From contig CAVOYQ010000007.1 of assembly GCA_963700705.1 (NCBI GenBank), positions 184,995 through 248,994 on the forward strand: 64,000 nucleotides of DNA, in the 5' to 3' direction. Numbering within the stretch: position 1 is the stretch's first letter; each line of letters starts with the position of its first letter. The stretch comes from JAHEFT01 sp963700705. GTDB taxonomy: Bacteria; Pseudomonadota; Gammaproteobacteria; Xanthomonadales; SZUA-36. Made by a program: the position numbers and the translations under genes. The notes beneath the pieces were generated by a model that was given only the letters and a program-made list of their open reading frames with translations, ran no database searches and was not told where the DNA came from. Shown one piece after another: positions 36,808 through 45,428 of this stretch.

Positions 36808-38117
36808 CAGCGCCCGCTCCGGTCGCCAAGCCTGACGCTGACCGCCATCCGGTGCGCATCCAGCCCTTCGACTGCAGCCAGCTTTTCCGCCGTCGGGCCG
36901 ATTTCGTGCAATGCCGCCCGGTTCGATTGCTGGAAAGTCATCCGTCGCACGAAATCACCCATGCCGAGCGCGCCATGAGAGCGGGCCCAACCGTAAGTCG
37001 GCAACACGTGGTTGGTGCCGGAACAATAGTCTCCCAGGGACTCGGGCGTCCAGGGGCCGATAAATACCGAACCGGCGTTCCTGACCCGGTTGGCCAGCCC
37101 GGTGGCGTCCGCGGTATTGAGAATCAGGTGTTCCGGCGCGTACCGGTTGGACAGTTCGATGGCCGAATCCATGTCCTCGACCCGGATGATGCGCGATTCG
37201 GCCAGGGATTTAGCGAGGATGGCGGCCCGGGGTGACCGGGGCGCCAAATCGAGGAGTTTTTCGATGACGGCCGTGGCCAGGTCGTCGCTGTCCGTCACCA
37301 GCAGGACCTGGGAGTCAGGACCATGCTCGGCCTGGGACAGCAAATCCCAGGCGATAAACTCGGGATTGGCGCCGGAATCCGCGATGACCAGGACTTCCGA
37401 GGGGCCGGCAGGCAGGTCGATGGCAGCGCCCTTCGGATCCTGCGACACCTGCTGCTTGGCCTCGGTCACCCAGGCATTACCCGGACCAAAAATTTTCGCG
37501 CACTTGGGAATGGATTCGGTTCCGTAGGCCATCGCGGCGATCGCCTGGGCTCCTCCGGCGCAAAAGACACGGGAAACCCCACACAAGCGGGCCGCGACCA
37601 GGACTTCCGGTGCAATCCTGCCGTTTTTACCCGGCGGCGAGCACATCACGATCTCTTCACAGCCTGCCAGGACTGCAGGGATCGCCAGCATCAGCACCGT
37701 CGAAACCAGTGGCGCACTGCCACCCGGGATATACAGGCCCACCGGTGACAACGCATGGTATCGGACTTCGCAGGTCAGGCCGGGAGCGGTTTCCAGGGAA
37801 TTGTTGCGCGGCATGTCGGCGGCATGAAACATCCGGATGCGCTTGCCGGCGTCGTTAATGGCGTCGATCAGGTCAGGGTCGGCGCCACTCAAGGCATCAG
37901 CCAGCTCCTCGGTGCCGTATTCAAAGGGGTCCGGCCGGGATCCATCGAGTTCGAACGTCAGTTCAGCCAGCGCGCCGTCACCGCCCTCGCGCACCCGCCT
38001 GATGATGGTCGCCACGTCGGCGCCCAGGCCGGGTTGATGAAATACCGGGCGTTCCAGCAACTTTTCCTGTTCATCCGGGCCGAGCGACGACCACCGGAGT
38101 ATTTTCAAATCAAGCAT
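36807..38117 (-). CDS. hisD: Histidinol dehydrogenase
   Basis: 436 residues. Zn- and NAD-dependent, last two steps of the pathway. Seen: VGLYIPGGSAPLVSTVLM, CAGGAQAIAAMAYGTESI, IFGPGNAWVTEAKQ, DLPAGPSEVLVIAD, LLSQAEHGPDSQVLLVT, RYAPEHLIL and SGTNHVLPTYGWAR. It starts 19 bp after hisG, the only real gap in the operon. Confidence 0.97.
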   Translation of the reverse strand: MLDLKILRWSSLGPDEQEKLLERPVFHQPGLGADVATIIRRVREGGDGALAELTFELDGSRPDPFEYGTEELADALSGADPDLIDAINDAGKRIRMFHAADMPRNNSLETAPGLTCEVRYHALSPVGLYIPGGSAPLVSTVLMLAIPAVLAGCEEIVMCSPPGKNGRIAPEVLVAARLCGVSRVFCAGGAQAIAAMAYGTESIPKCAKIFGPGNAWVTEAKQQVSQDPKGAAIDLPAGPSEVLVIADSGANPEFIAWDLLSQAEHGPDSQVLLVTDSDDLATAVIEKLLDLAPRSPRAAILAKSLAESRIIRVEDMDSAIELSNRYAPEHLILNTADATGLANRVRNAGSVFIGPWTPESLGDYCSGTNHVLPTYGWARSHGALGMGDFVRRMTFQQSNRAALHEIGPTAEKLAAVEGLDAHRMAVSVRLGDRSGR

Positions 38118-38136
38118 CCTTTATTCCTTTCCCGGC

Positions 38137-39015
38137 TCAGGCAAGCATTTTTTCAACGGGAAGGACCAATATTGCCGACGCACCAACGGCTTTCAAAGCC
38201 TCGAGATGTTCCCAGAATACCGCTTCACCGCACACCGCGTGTATCGCAATCTTGTCGGAACCTTCCAGCGGCATGATCGAAGGGTGCTCCACCCCGGGTA
38301 ACAGTTCGGTGATTTTTTCCAGGGCTTCGCGTGGGGCATGCAGCATGACGTATTTGCATTCCGCCGCCTGCATGACGCCTTCAAGGCGCGCCAGCAGGCG
38401 GTCGAGCAATTTCTGCTTGGCATCGGAGATGTTGTTGACCCGGCCATACAGCGCCGCCTGGCTTTCAAACAGAACTTCGAGTTCGCGCAAGTGGTTGGCC
38501 CGGAGTGTCGAGCCGGTGGACACGAGGTCTGAAATGGCGTCAGCAGTACCCAGGCCGGGCGCTATTTCAACCGACCCCGACAGTTCGACGATACGGGTGC
38601 TTATCCCCCGCATTTTCAGCAGGTGCCGGGTCAGTTCGGGATAGCTGGTGGCGATTCTCTTTCCCTCCAGCGCACTGACACCCGGAATGTCGCTGTTTTC
38701 CGGGATGGCGACTGAAAGCCTGCAGTGACCGAACGGCAGCCTTCGAAGGCACAACAGTTCGCTTTCGCTATTCCGCTCCAGCATGACTTCACGAGCGATA
38801 TTTTCCCCTACGATGCCCAGTTCGCAGACTCCGTCGAGCAGCATGCGGGGTATATCGTCATCCCGGACCAGCAGGACATCCACCGGAAAATCACGCCCAT
38901 ACCAGAACAATTTGTCCTTGCTGCGCGCAAAACTCAGGCCGCAGCTTTTCAGGACTTCCAGAGATTTTTCTGACAGGCGACCGGATTTCTGCACGGCAAC
39001 TCTTAATCGACTCAT
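38137..39015 (-). CDS. hisG: ATP phosphoribosyltransferase, long form
   Basis: 292 residues, including the C-terminal ACT-like regulatory domain (about 225-292) for histidine feedback. Seen: RVAVQKSGRLSEKSLEVL, ELGIVGENI, KRIATSYPELTRHLL and GTADAISDLVSTGSTLRAN. First committed step. The start overlaps the hisR stop (ATGA). Confidence 0.97.
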   Translation of the reverse strand: MSRLRVAVQKSGRLSEKSLEVLKSCGLSFARSKDKLFWYGRDFPVDVLLVRDDDIPRMLLDGVCELGIVGENIAREVMLERNSESELLCLRRLPFGHCRLSVAIPENSDIPGVSALEGKRIATSYPELTRHLLKMRGISTRIVELSGSVEIAPGLGTADAISDLVSTGSTLRANHLRELEVLFESQAALYGRVNNISDAKQKLLDRLLARLEGVMQAAECKYVMLHAPREALEKITELLPGVEHPSIMPLEGSDKIAIHAVCGEAVFWEHLEALKAVGASAILVLPVEKMLA

Positions 39016-39326
39016 GATGGTTTTTTCTCCAGGCGGTCCAATACGGTTCGGTATCCGCCCGTGCCGTGTTCCATGTAACGTGCCACGCGGCCGATAGTGG
39101 TCACACTGACCTCGGTCATTTTCCTGATATCACGATAGGACAGGCCCTGGTTGACCAACTGGGCAACCCGCCAGCGGTCCACCATGGCTTCGACTTCCGC
39201 CGGGGTGCACAGGTCCTCCAGAAACTGTTGGACCTCCTGTGATGTTTCCAGCGAAAGCAACGCCTCGGAGAGCGACCGGGCGGCTGATTTCAACTCGCTT
39301 TTCTGTGACTGATCGTGTTGTTTCAT
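39012..39326 (-). CDS. hisR: TrpR-family (YerC/YecD type) repressor, putative HisR
   Basis: 104 residues. Contains the TrpR-like fold with FLEDLCTPAEVEAMVDRWRVAQLVNQGLSYRDI (in parts) and the helix-turn-helix MTEVSVTTIGRVARYM. Members placed at the head of his operons act as histidine-responsive repressors. Here it is the first gene, overlaps hisG, and has a palindromic operator 13 bp upstream, which supports autoregulation. Gene symbol by context. Confidence 0.85.
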   Translation of the reverse strand: MKQHDQSQKSELKSAARSLSEALLSLETSQEVQQFLEDLCTPAEVEAMVDRWRVAQLVNQGLSYRDIRKMTEVSVTTIGRVARYMEHGTGGYRTVLDRLEKKPS

Positions 39327-39338
39327 CGTTGTTCTAGT

Positions 39339-39356
39339 GTATTAATGTGTTAATAC
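39339..39356 (-). promoter_or_regulatory. Putative HisR operator of the his operon
   Basis: Perfect dyad GTATTAA-tgtg-TTAATAC, 13 bp before the hisR start codon. AT-rich in a GC-rich region. It is the obvious binding site for the TrpR-like protein encoded next to it. Confidence 0.65.
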
Positions 39357-39480
39357 ATTGGTATGGTACTGTAAACTTCAGGCACAATCAAACTTTGTGC
39401 GCGGTTTAAACCCTTCCTGCGGCGGCAGCATCCAATATGACGTAACCCATTTATGTTCGATTCTGAAGGGAGTGAAAATC

Positions 39481-40242
39481 ATGAAGGCAGTTGCATTTGC
39501 GAGCATTGCGCTGTTGTTTGTTTCGGCGGCTGTCAACGCGTCGGTAACCGAGACCGAGGAAATGACTTTGGATGTGAATGCCGACGGGCGTATCAGCCTG
39601 GAAAACATCAACGGCGATATCCGCATCACCGGAGGTTCCGGCGACACGGTTCACCTGGTGGCCACCAGGAAGGCCGGCAGCCAGGAGTACCTGGATGATC
39701 TGAAAGTAGTCGTCGATGCGGATAAAGACTATATCCGGATTGAAACCAGGCACCCCAAAAGTGATCACCAATGGTTCAAATGGGGTAATGACAGCAGCGG
39801 CAGTGTTTCCTACGTGCTTGAAGTGCCCGCCACGGTCAACCTGGACACGATCTCAACCGTCAACGGAGACGTGGAGATCGCTGCGGTCCAGGGAAAGGTC
39901 AAGGCTGAGACGGTCAATGGTTCACTGGAAGCGCTTGGACTCGAAGGCGACGTCAATCTGGAAACGGTCAATGGCAGCATCCAGGCCGAGTTCGACCACA
40001 TGGGTGCCGGCCAGAGGGTTTCAGCTGATGCGGTGAACGGCAAGATCACACTGGTTCTGCCCGCAAACGCCAGCGCACGGGTCGAAGCTGAAACGGTCAA
40101 TGGCAGCATCAACGCGGATGATTTTGGACTGGAGCCGGAGAAGGGCTTTGTCGGCCGCGATCTTTCCGGTGAAATTGGTGGCGGCGATGCGCGAATTTCC
40201 CTGGATACCGTCAATGGTTCGATAAAGATCATGAAGAAATAG
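39481..40242 (+). CDS. Secreted DUF4097 (beta-helix adhesin-like) protein
   Basis: 253 residues with a signal peptide (about 1-20, MKAVAFASIALLFVSAAVNA). The body is made of short beta repeats whose turns read STVNGDVEI, ETVNGSLEA, ETVNGSIQA, DAVNGKITL, ETVNGSINA and DTVNGSIKI. This TVNG ladder is typical of DUF4097 proteins, often linked to envelope stress or anti-sigma modules. A terminator follows. No regulator of that type is adjacent. Confidence 0.85.
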   Translation: MKAVAFASIALLFVSAAVNASVTETEEMTLDVNADGRISLENINGDIRITGGSGDTVHLVATRKAGSQEYLDDLKVVVDADKDYIRIETRHPKSDHQWFKWGNDSSGSVSYVLEVPATVNLDTISTVNGDVEIAAVQGKVKAETVNGSLEALGLEGDVNLETVNGSIQAEFDHMGAGQRVSADAVNGKITLVLPANASARVEAETVNGSINADDFGLEPEKGFVGRDLSGEIGGGDARISLDTVNGSIKIMKK

Positions 40243-40263
40243 CGGGCTCAATTTTACCCACAG

Positions 40264-40294
40264 GAAAAACCCGGTCATACGGCCGGGTTTTTTT
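40264..40294 (+). terminator. Rho-independent terminator after the DUF4097 gene
   Basis: AACCCGG-tcatacgg-CCGGGTT followed by seven T. Confidence 0.85.
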
Positions 40295-40347
40295 ATGCCG
40301 TTTCCTGATATATCATTGGCTGTTCAACCCACCCAGACGGAACCAGA

Positions 40348-40983
40348 ATGGCGACACCTGCCCGGAGCCTTGCCGACCAGGCATATGAGTTACTGGAGGG
40401 AAAGCTGGTGACCCTCGACCTGCCTCCGGGGGCGCAGGTTTCCGAAGGGCAACTGATTGACATGACCGGTCTGGGCCGGACACCGGTGCGCGAAGCTATC
40501 CAGAGGCTGGCGCAACAGGATATGTTCATCGTTTTACCCCGCAAGGGACTGGTCGTCACCCCGGTCAGCCGCGCTAACATGTTACATATACTTGAAGCGA
40601 GAAAGCCCATTGAGCGGGTGATCATCTACCGCGCATCGTTGAACGCGAAAGACGATCAACGCAGCGAAATTGCCGCCATCGCCAGGAAGCTGACGTTTTC
40701 ACATGAGAATTTTCTCGATTTCCTCAAGCTGGACCAGGAATTGAACAGTATGCTCGATGAGTGCGCAGCCAATCCCTTTGCCACCGCTGCAGTGACTCCT
40801 TTGAGAAGCCATTGCCGCCGTTTCTTTTACGGCAATAGCAGCCAGATGCAATTGTCCGAGGCGATCACGGCCATTTCGACGATGGCCCGGCTGATAGCAC
40901 GGCGCGACTATGTAAGCGCCCAGAAAGCATCCGATGCAGTCATGGCCGTGCTGGAACGCTGTGTAGCCAGCGTGGGGCGCTGA
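40348..40983 (+). CDS. GntR family (FCD) transcriptional regulator
   Basis: 211 residues. N-terminal winged helix (LADQAYELLEGKLV, LPPGAQVSEGQLIDMTGLGRTPVREAIQRLAQ, FIVLPRKGLVVTPVS) and a C-terminal all-helical FCD ligand domain. The next gene, a proline racemase-family enzyme, starts 6 bp after the stop. The regulator therefore probably senses hydroxyproline or a related compound. Confidence 0.92.
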   Translation: MATPARSLADQAYELLEGKLVTLDLPPGAQVSEGQLIDMTGLGRTPVREAIQRLAQQDMFIVLPRKGLVVTPVSRANMLHILEARKPIERVIIYRASLNAKDDQRSEIAAIARKLTFSHENFLDFLKLDQELNSMLDECAANPFATAAVTPLRSHCRRFFYGNSSQMQLSEAITAISTMARLIARRDYVSAQKASDAVMAVLERCVASVGR

Positions 40984-40989
40984 GTGATC

Positions 40990-42000
40990 ATGGCGAAGCG
41001 GACGACTTTTCACTGCATCGATGCCCACACCTGCGGCAACCCTGTCCGCCTGGTCTATAGCGGCGGGCCGGAGCTGGAAGGCGAGAGCATGCTTGACCGC
41101 CAGCAACATTTTATTTCCGAATTTGACTGGATTCGAACCTCGCTGATGTTCGAGCCCCGCGGGCACTCGATGATGTCGGGCAGCATTCTTTATCCGAGCC
41201 GGCGCGACGACTGCGACATCGGCGTGCTGTTCATCGAAACTTCCGGCTGCCTGCCCATGTGCGGCCACGGAACCATAGGAACGGTGACCATAGCAATCGA
41301 GAACGGCCTGGTGACTCCACGGGTTCCGGGGCAACTCAACCTGGAAACCCCTGCCGGGAAAGTGACGGTTTCCTATGCCATGGAGGGCAGGAAAGTGAAG
41401 TCGGTGCGGCTGACCAACGTCCCCTCCTTTTTGCATTCCAGCGGGCTGAAAGTCGAGTGCCCCGAGCTTGGCGGAGATCTGAAATTCGACATCGCTTACG
41501 GTGGAAATTTCTACGCCATAGTTGAGCCCCAGGACATCTATGAAGACCTCTCGCGGCTGAGTGCGGCCGATATCCTGCGTCTCAGCCCCCTGATACGTTC
41601 AAGGATCAACCAGCGTTACACGTTTTCCCATCCGGATGACGACCGGCTGTCACATATGCGTCACGTCATGTGGGTGGGCAAACCGCTGAAGCCCGGTTCG
41701 AATGGCCGCAACGCGGTATTTTACGGCGAGTCCGCGATTGACCGCTCACCCTGCGGCACCGGAACGTCATCGCGCCTGGCCCAACTTGCCGCGCGCGGTG
41801 AGCTTTCGGTCGGCGACGAGTTTATCCATGAAAGTTACATTGGCAGCCAGTTCAACGGACGGGTAGAGGCGGCCACACAGGTGGGTCCGTTCCCGGCCAT
41901 CATTCCCAGCGTCGAGGGCTGGGCGCGCGTTTACGGGCACAACGTGATCACGGTAGACCCGGATGACGACCCGTTCTGGGCGGGCTTTGTGGTCACCTGA
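40990..42000 (+). CDS. 4-hydroxyproline 2-epimerase (proline racemase family)
   Basis: 336 residues. Both catalytic cysteines are present, in LPMCGHGTIG and RSPCGTGTSS, which excludes the dehydratase branch where the first is Thr. Starts FHCIDAHTCGNPVRLV and contains EPRGHSMMSGSILYP. Converts trans-4-hydroxy-L-proline to cis-4-hydroxy-D-proline; proline racemase activity is the alternative. GTG 40984 is another possible start. The downstream catabolic genes (D-hydroxyproline dehydrogenase, deaminase) are not in the window. Confidence 0.88.
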   Translation: MAKRTTFHCIDAHTCGNPVRLVYSGGPELEGESMLDRQQHFISEFDWIRTSLMFEPRGHSMMSGSILYPSRRDDCDIGVLFIETSGCLPMCGHGTIGTVTIAIENGLVTPRVPGQLNLETPAGKVTVSYAMEGRKVKSVRLTNVPSFLHSSGLKVECPELGGDLKFDIAYGGNFYAIVEPQDIYEDLSRLSAADILRLSPLIRSRINQRYTFSHPDDDRLSHMRHVMWVGKPLKPGSNGRNAVFYGESAIDRSPCGTGTSSRLAQLAARGELSVGDEFIHESYIGSQFNGRVEAATQVGPFPAIIPSVEGWARVYGHNVITVDPDDDPFWAGFVVT

Positions 42001-42028
42001 CGGGACCCTGACACTGAGGATCAGCGAG

Positions 42029-43825
42029 ATGAAAAATTCTTGGAATCCCGGAATATCCGGATACGCTGCAACGCGTTTGCTTCTGCTTGGGCTATGGTTG
42101 CTGGCCAATGCCGGCGCGGTGCTGGCTGCCGGCGACAGTGAACGTTTCAAAGAGATTTATGAAAAGGAGTGGGCGTTCAGGCTGCAGGAGTTTCCCCTGT
42201 TGGCCTCGGAGGTGGGGGTGGACGCGTATGCCGACCAACTGGGTGATGTCAGTGAAGAGGCCCAGTTGAGGAGGTATGAATACTGGAAAGGAGTCCGGAC
42301 CGGGCTTGATGAGATTTCCTGTGAGCGCCTCGATCGCGAAGACTGTATCAACTACCGTATCTACGTCAAACAGATCGATAACTTCCTCGCCGACTACGAA
42401 ACCAGGTCGTACCTGATCCCGTTCAACAGCGATTCGGGTTTTTACATGTCGTTGGCGATGCTGCCGCAGGACACCGATTTCTCCAGCCAGGACGATTATC
42501 GAAACTACCTGGGCCGCTTGCACCAGTTGCCGCGCTTGATGGACCAGTACATCGTTTTGATGCGCGAAGGGCTGGAACTTGGAATCACCCAGCCCAGGGT
42601 CATCCTGGATGGGCGTGACGGACCGATCAAGGCGCAACTGGTTGAAAGCGCGGACCAAAGCCCGTTTTTTACCCCGTTCCAGTCGATCCCCGAATCTGTT
42701 GCCGGCGGCGAGAAAGCGGAATTGCTGGCTACGGCCGACCAGGTCATTGCCGGTGAAGTGATTCCGGCCTATCAGCGCCTTTATGATTTTTTCCAGGAGG
42801 AATATATCCCGGGCGCGCGCGAAACCCTGGGCGCCAGCGAATTGCCCAATGGCGAGCGCTTTTACCAGGCCCAGATACAGCTATACGTGACGCTGGATAT
42901 GACTCCGGATGAAATTCACCAGATAGGTCTGCAGCAGGTCGCCAGGATTCGCGGGGAGATGCAGGCGATCATCGATGAATTGGGTTTCGAGGGTGATTTC
43001 GCGGCATTCCTGCAGTTTCTGCGCACCGATCCGCAGTTTTACGCCAGGACGCCCAAGGAGTTGCTGGCCTTTGCCTCTTATTACGCGAAGAAAATCGACG
43101 GGCGGCTGCCGATGTTGTTCGGGCACCTTCCGCGTCAACCCTACGGCGTGGCGCCTGTTCCGGACGATATCGCGCCGTTTTACACCACCGGACGCGCCGT
43201 GGGCGCCCCGCTCGACGCGCTCCGTGGCGCGTATTACTGGGTCAATACCTATGACCTGCCGAGCCGGCCCCTGTACGCGATCCCGGCGCTGACGCTGCAT
43301 GAAGGCGCACCGGGCCACAGCACACAAATCTCACTTTCGAAGGAACTGACGGATCAACCACCGTTCCGGCGCTATGACTACATTTCCGCGTTTGGCGAGG
43401 GTTGGGGCCTGTACTCTGAGAAACTGGGCCTTGAAATGGACATTTACGAAACACCGTATGAACAGTTTGGCAGGCTCACTTACGAGATGTGGCGGGCCTG
43501 CAGGCTGGTCATCGATACCGGTATCCATTCAAAACAATGGACCCGCCAGCAGGCGCTGGATTTCCTCGCTTCCAACACGGCGCTGTCCATGCACGAGGTG
43601 ACCACCGAGGTTGACCGCTATATCTCGTGGCCGGCCCAGGCATTGAGCTACAAGCTGGGCGAATACACCATTTTGCAGCTTCGGGCACGAGCCGAGCAGG
43701 ATCTCGGTGACGCGTTTGACGTCCGGGCCTTCCATGACTTCATTCTTTCCTTGGGTTCCGTGCCGCTGGACGTGCTCAGCGAAGAAACCCATCTCTGGAT
43801 TGCAGACCAACAATCAAAGGAATAA
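42029..43825 (+). CDS. Secreted DUF885 family protein (putative metallopeptidase)
   Basis: 598 residues from ATG 42029 with a signal peptide (ATRLLLLGLWLLANAGAVLAA, about residues 13-33). The C-terminal half has PALTLHEGAPGHSTQISLSKEL (HExxxxH-like zinc motif) and SAFGEGWGLYSEKLGLEMD, both hallmarks of DUF885. Thought to be a zinc-dependent hydrolase of peptides; activity unproven. Downstream of the hydroxyproline epimerase, so perhaps linked to collagen-like peptide use. Confidence 0.88.
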   Translation: MKNSWNPGISGYAATRLLLLGLWLLANAGAVLAAGDSERFKEIYEKEWAFRLQEFPLLASEVGVDAYADQLGDVSEEAQLRRYEYWKGVRTGLDEISCERLDREDCINYRIYVKQIDNFLADYETRSYLIPFNSDSGFYMSLAMLPQDTDFSSQDDYRNYLGRLHQLPRLMDQYIVLMREGLELGITQPRVILDGRDGPIKAQLVESADQSPFFTPFQSIPESVAGGEKAELLATADQVIAGEVIPAYQRLYDFFQEEYIPGARETLGASELPNGERFYQAQIQLYVTLDMTPDEIHQIGLQQVARIRGEMQAIIDELGFEGDFAAFLQFLRTDPQFYARTPKELLAFASYYAKKIDGRLPMLFGHLPRQPYGVAPVPDDIAPFYTTGRAVGAPLDALRGAYYWVNTYDLPSRPLYAIPALTLHEGAPGHSTQISLSKELTDQPPFRRYDYISAFGEGWGLYSEKLGLEMDIYETPYEQFGRLTYEMWRACRLVIDTGIHSKQWTRQQALDFLASNTALSMHEVTTEVDRYISWPAQALSYKLGEYTILQLRARAEQDLGDAFDVRAFHDFILSLGSVPLDVLSEETHLWIADQQSKE

Positions 43826-43834
43826 AACACTCTG

Positions 43835-44317
43835 ATGAATATCGAAAACAAAAAAGTCGTTTCATTTCACTACACGCTGAAAAATGGACAGGGTGAACAG
43901 ATCGAATCGTCACGCGACCGTGACCCGATGGTTTACCTGCACGGTTTGGGAAGCATCATTCCCGGGCTGGAAAAAGCCATGGCCGGCAAAAAGGCGGGGG
44001 ACAGCTTCGAAGTCAGTATCGAACCGGCGGAGGCCTACGGGGAGCGCAACGAGAACGGTATCCAGCGAATCCCGGCGAAACATTTCAAACACGCCGAACG
44101 CCTGCAGGTCGGACAACCCGTCATGCTGCAGACCCAGCAGGGCCAGGTCCAGGTAACGGTCGTCAAGGTCGGCCGCTTCAACATTGATGTGGACCGGAAC
44201 CACCCGCTGGCCGGGCAGACGTTGACGTTCGACGTTGAAGTAACCGATGTCCGGGAGGCGACGGCAGAAGAACTTGAACACGGACATGCGCACGGTCCCG
44301 GCGGGGCTCACCACTAG
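43835..44317 (+). CDS. slyD: SlyD-type FKBP peptidyl-prolyl isomerase
   Basis: 160 residues. FKBP domain (VVSFHYTLKNGQGEQIESS, PMVYLHGLGSIIPGLEKAMAGKKAGD) with the inserted chaperone flap (EAYGERNENGIQRIPAKHF) and a metal-binding His-rich tail (HGHAHGPGGAHH). Folding helper and nickel-handling protein. The TAG stop coincides with the left end of repeat copy A3. Confidence 0.95.
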   Translation: MNIENKKVVSFHYTLKNGQGEQIESSRDRDPMVYLHGLGSIIPGLEKAMAGKKAGDSFEVSIEPAEAYGERNENGIQRIPAKHFKHAERLQVGQPVMLQTQQGQVQVTVVKVGRFNIDVDRNHPLAGQTLTFDVEVTDVREATAEELEHGHAHGPGGAHH

Positions 44318-44478
44318 AGGCCTGTAACAGCCAAATCGAAAGCATCTCACTCGGCCTGCTGGCGCCTGGCTTGGTCTTCACTCGGCCGATAGCTATGGCT
44401 ATCAACCTCGTTCCAGACCGGCGTCAGCCACCACCATTCCTTCGCGATCCCTCTTCCGCTTTAGCTGTTACAGGCCTC
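44317..44478. repeat. 160-bp inverted-repeat element, copy A3
   Basis: 162 bp with ends GAGGCCTGTAACAGC and the exact reverse complement, same orientation as A1 and very close in sequence to the reverse complement of A2. Lies between the convergent slyD and anr genes. Confidence 0.85.
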
Positions 44479-44505
44479 TGGAGAACCCCGGTTGAGCTGA
44501 CTCGT

Positions 44506-45249
44506 CTAGGCTTTCCGGGCGATGGTTTTCAGCTCGTCCATGTTCATGATACGGACTTGTTTGCGGTCGACTTTTACGACGCCGGCTTTCTGGAAACGCG
44601 CCAGCACCCGGCTGACCGTTTCAGTCGCCAGCCTCAGGTAGCTCGCTATATCGCGGCGTGACATGGCCAGGATGAATTCCTTGTCGGAGTATCCACGCCG
44701 GGTGAAGCGATCGGATAGTGACAGCAGGAACATCGCGATCCGTTCGTCTGCGCTCAGGTCGCCGGCGATGGTTTCAAGTTCACTGATCCTCTGGCTCATC
44801 ACGCGAAACAGTTCTGACTGCAATTCGGGCATATGCCGCGCCATGTTGGTCACGGTATCGAACGTCAGGCCGCATACGGCGCTGGTGTCGAGCGCAACCA
44901 CGTTGGCGACGTGTTTACATGAATGAATGGCGTCAAGTCCGATAATCTCGCCGGGGAGGTGGAATCCCAACACCTGTTCCTGGCCTTCATGGTCGATGAC
45001 ATAACTCTTGAAGCAGCCGGTGCGCACCGAGGCTACCGAGCGGAATTCATCTCCGGCCCGGAACAGGTGTTCGCCGGGCTGAATGGGGCGGGATCGATGC
45101 ACGATCTGCTCGAAACGTTCGGTTTCGTCTGGAGTGAGGCCCCGTGGCAGGCACAACTCTCCGAGCGCACATCTGCTGCACGCGACCTGTGACCGTGAGG
45201 GCTCCCTGCGGTAATCTCTGATGTTGGCGACCCTTAAGGAACTTTCCAT
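44506..45249 (-). CDS. anr: FNR/Anr-type oxygen-sensing transcriptional regulator
   Basis: 247 residues from ATG 45249. The [4Fe-4S] ligands C24, C27 and C33 (ACSRCALGELCLP) and a fourth Cys in TSAVCGLTF are present. Then come a cNMP-like sensor domain, a dimer helix and an HTH with ASYLRLATETVSRVLARFQ, whose ETVSR recognition motif matches FNR. Activates anaerobic genes when oxygen is low. Matching binding sites lie before hemN and the sRNA candidate at 47025. Confidence 0.94.
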   Translation of the reverse strand: MESSLRVANIRDYRREPSRSQVACSRCALGELCLPRGLTPDETERFEQIVHRSRPIQPGEHLFRAGDEFRSVASVRTGCFKSYVIDHEGQEQVLGFHLPGEIIGLDAIHSCKHVANVVALDTSAVCGLTFDTVTNMARHMPELQSELFRVMSQRISELETIAGDLSADERIAMFLLSLSDRFTRRGYSDKEFILAMSRRDIASYLRLATETVSRVLARFQKAGVVKVDRKQVRIMNMDELKTIARKA

Positions 45250-45305
45250 GATGTACTCTCCAATAATTAGTTCTTTTAAATGCATTATATGGCGCAGGCA
45301 CAACC

Positions 45306-45319
45306 CTACGCATGCGTAG
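45306..45319. promoter_or_regulatory. 14-bp perfect palindrome upstream of anr
   Basis: CTACGCATGCGTAG, 57 bp before the anr start codon, in the 180-bp anr-hemN gap. Its position suits an operator; no regulator can be assigned. Confidence 0.4.
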
Positions 45320-45428
45320 AACTACTTATTCCGAGATCCGTCCGGAAGCTGTTTTTTAAAATACGTAGGGCACTATTTGCGGCTTTTCCGTCGGAAATGC
45401 GCTCCGCGCCTGATTAATCAGGGGTTCC

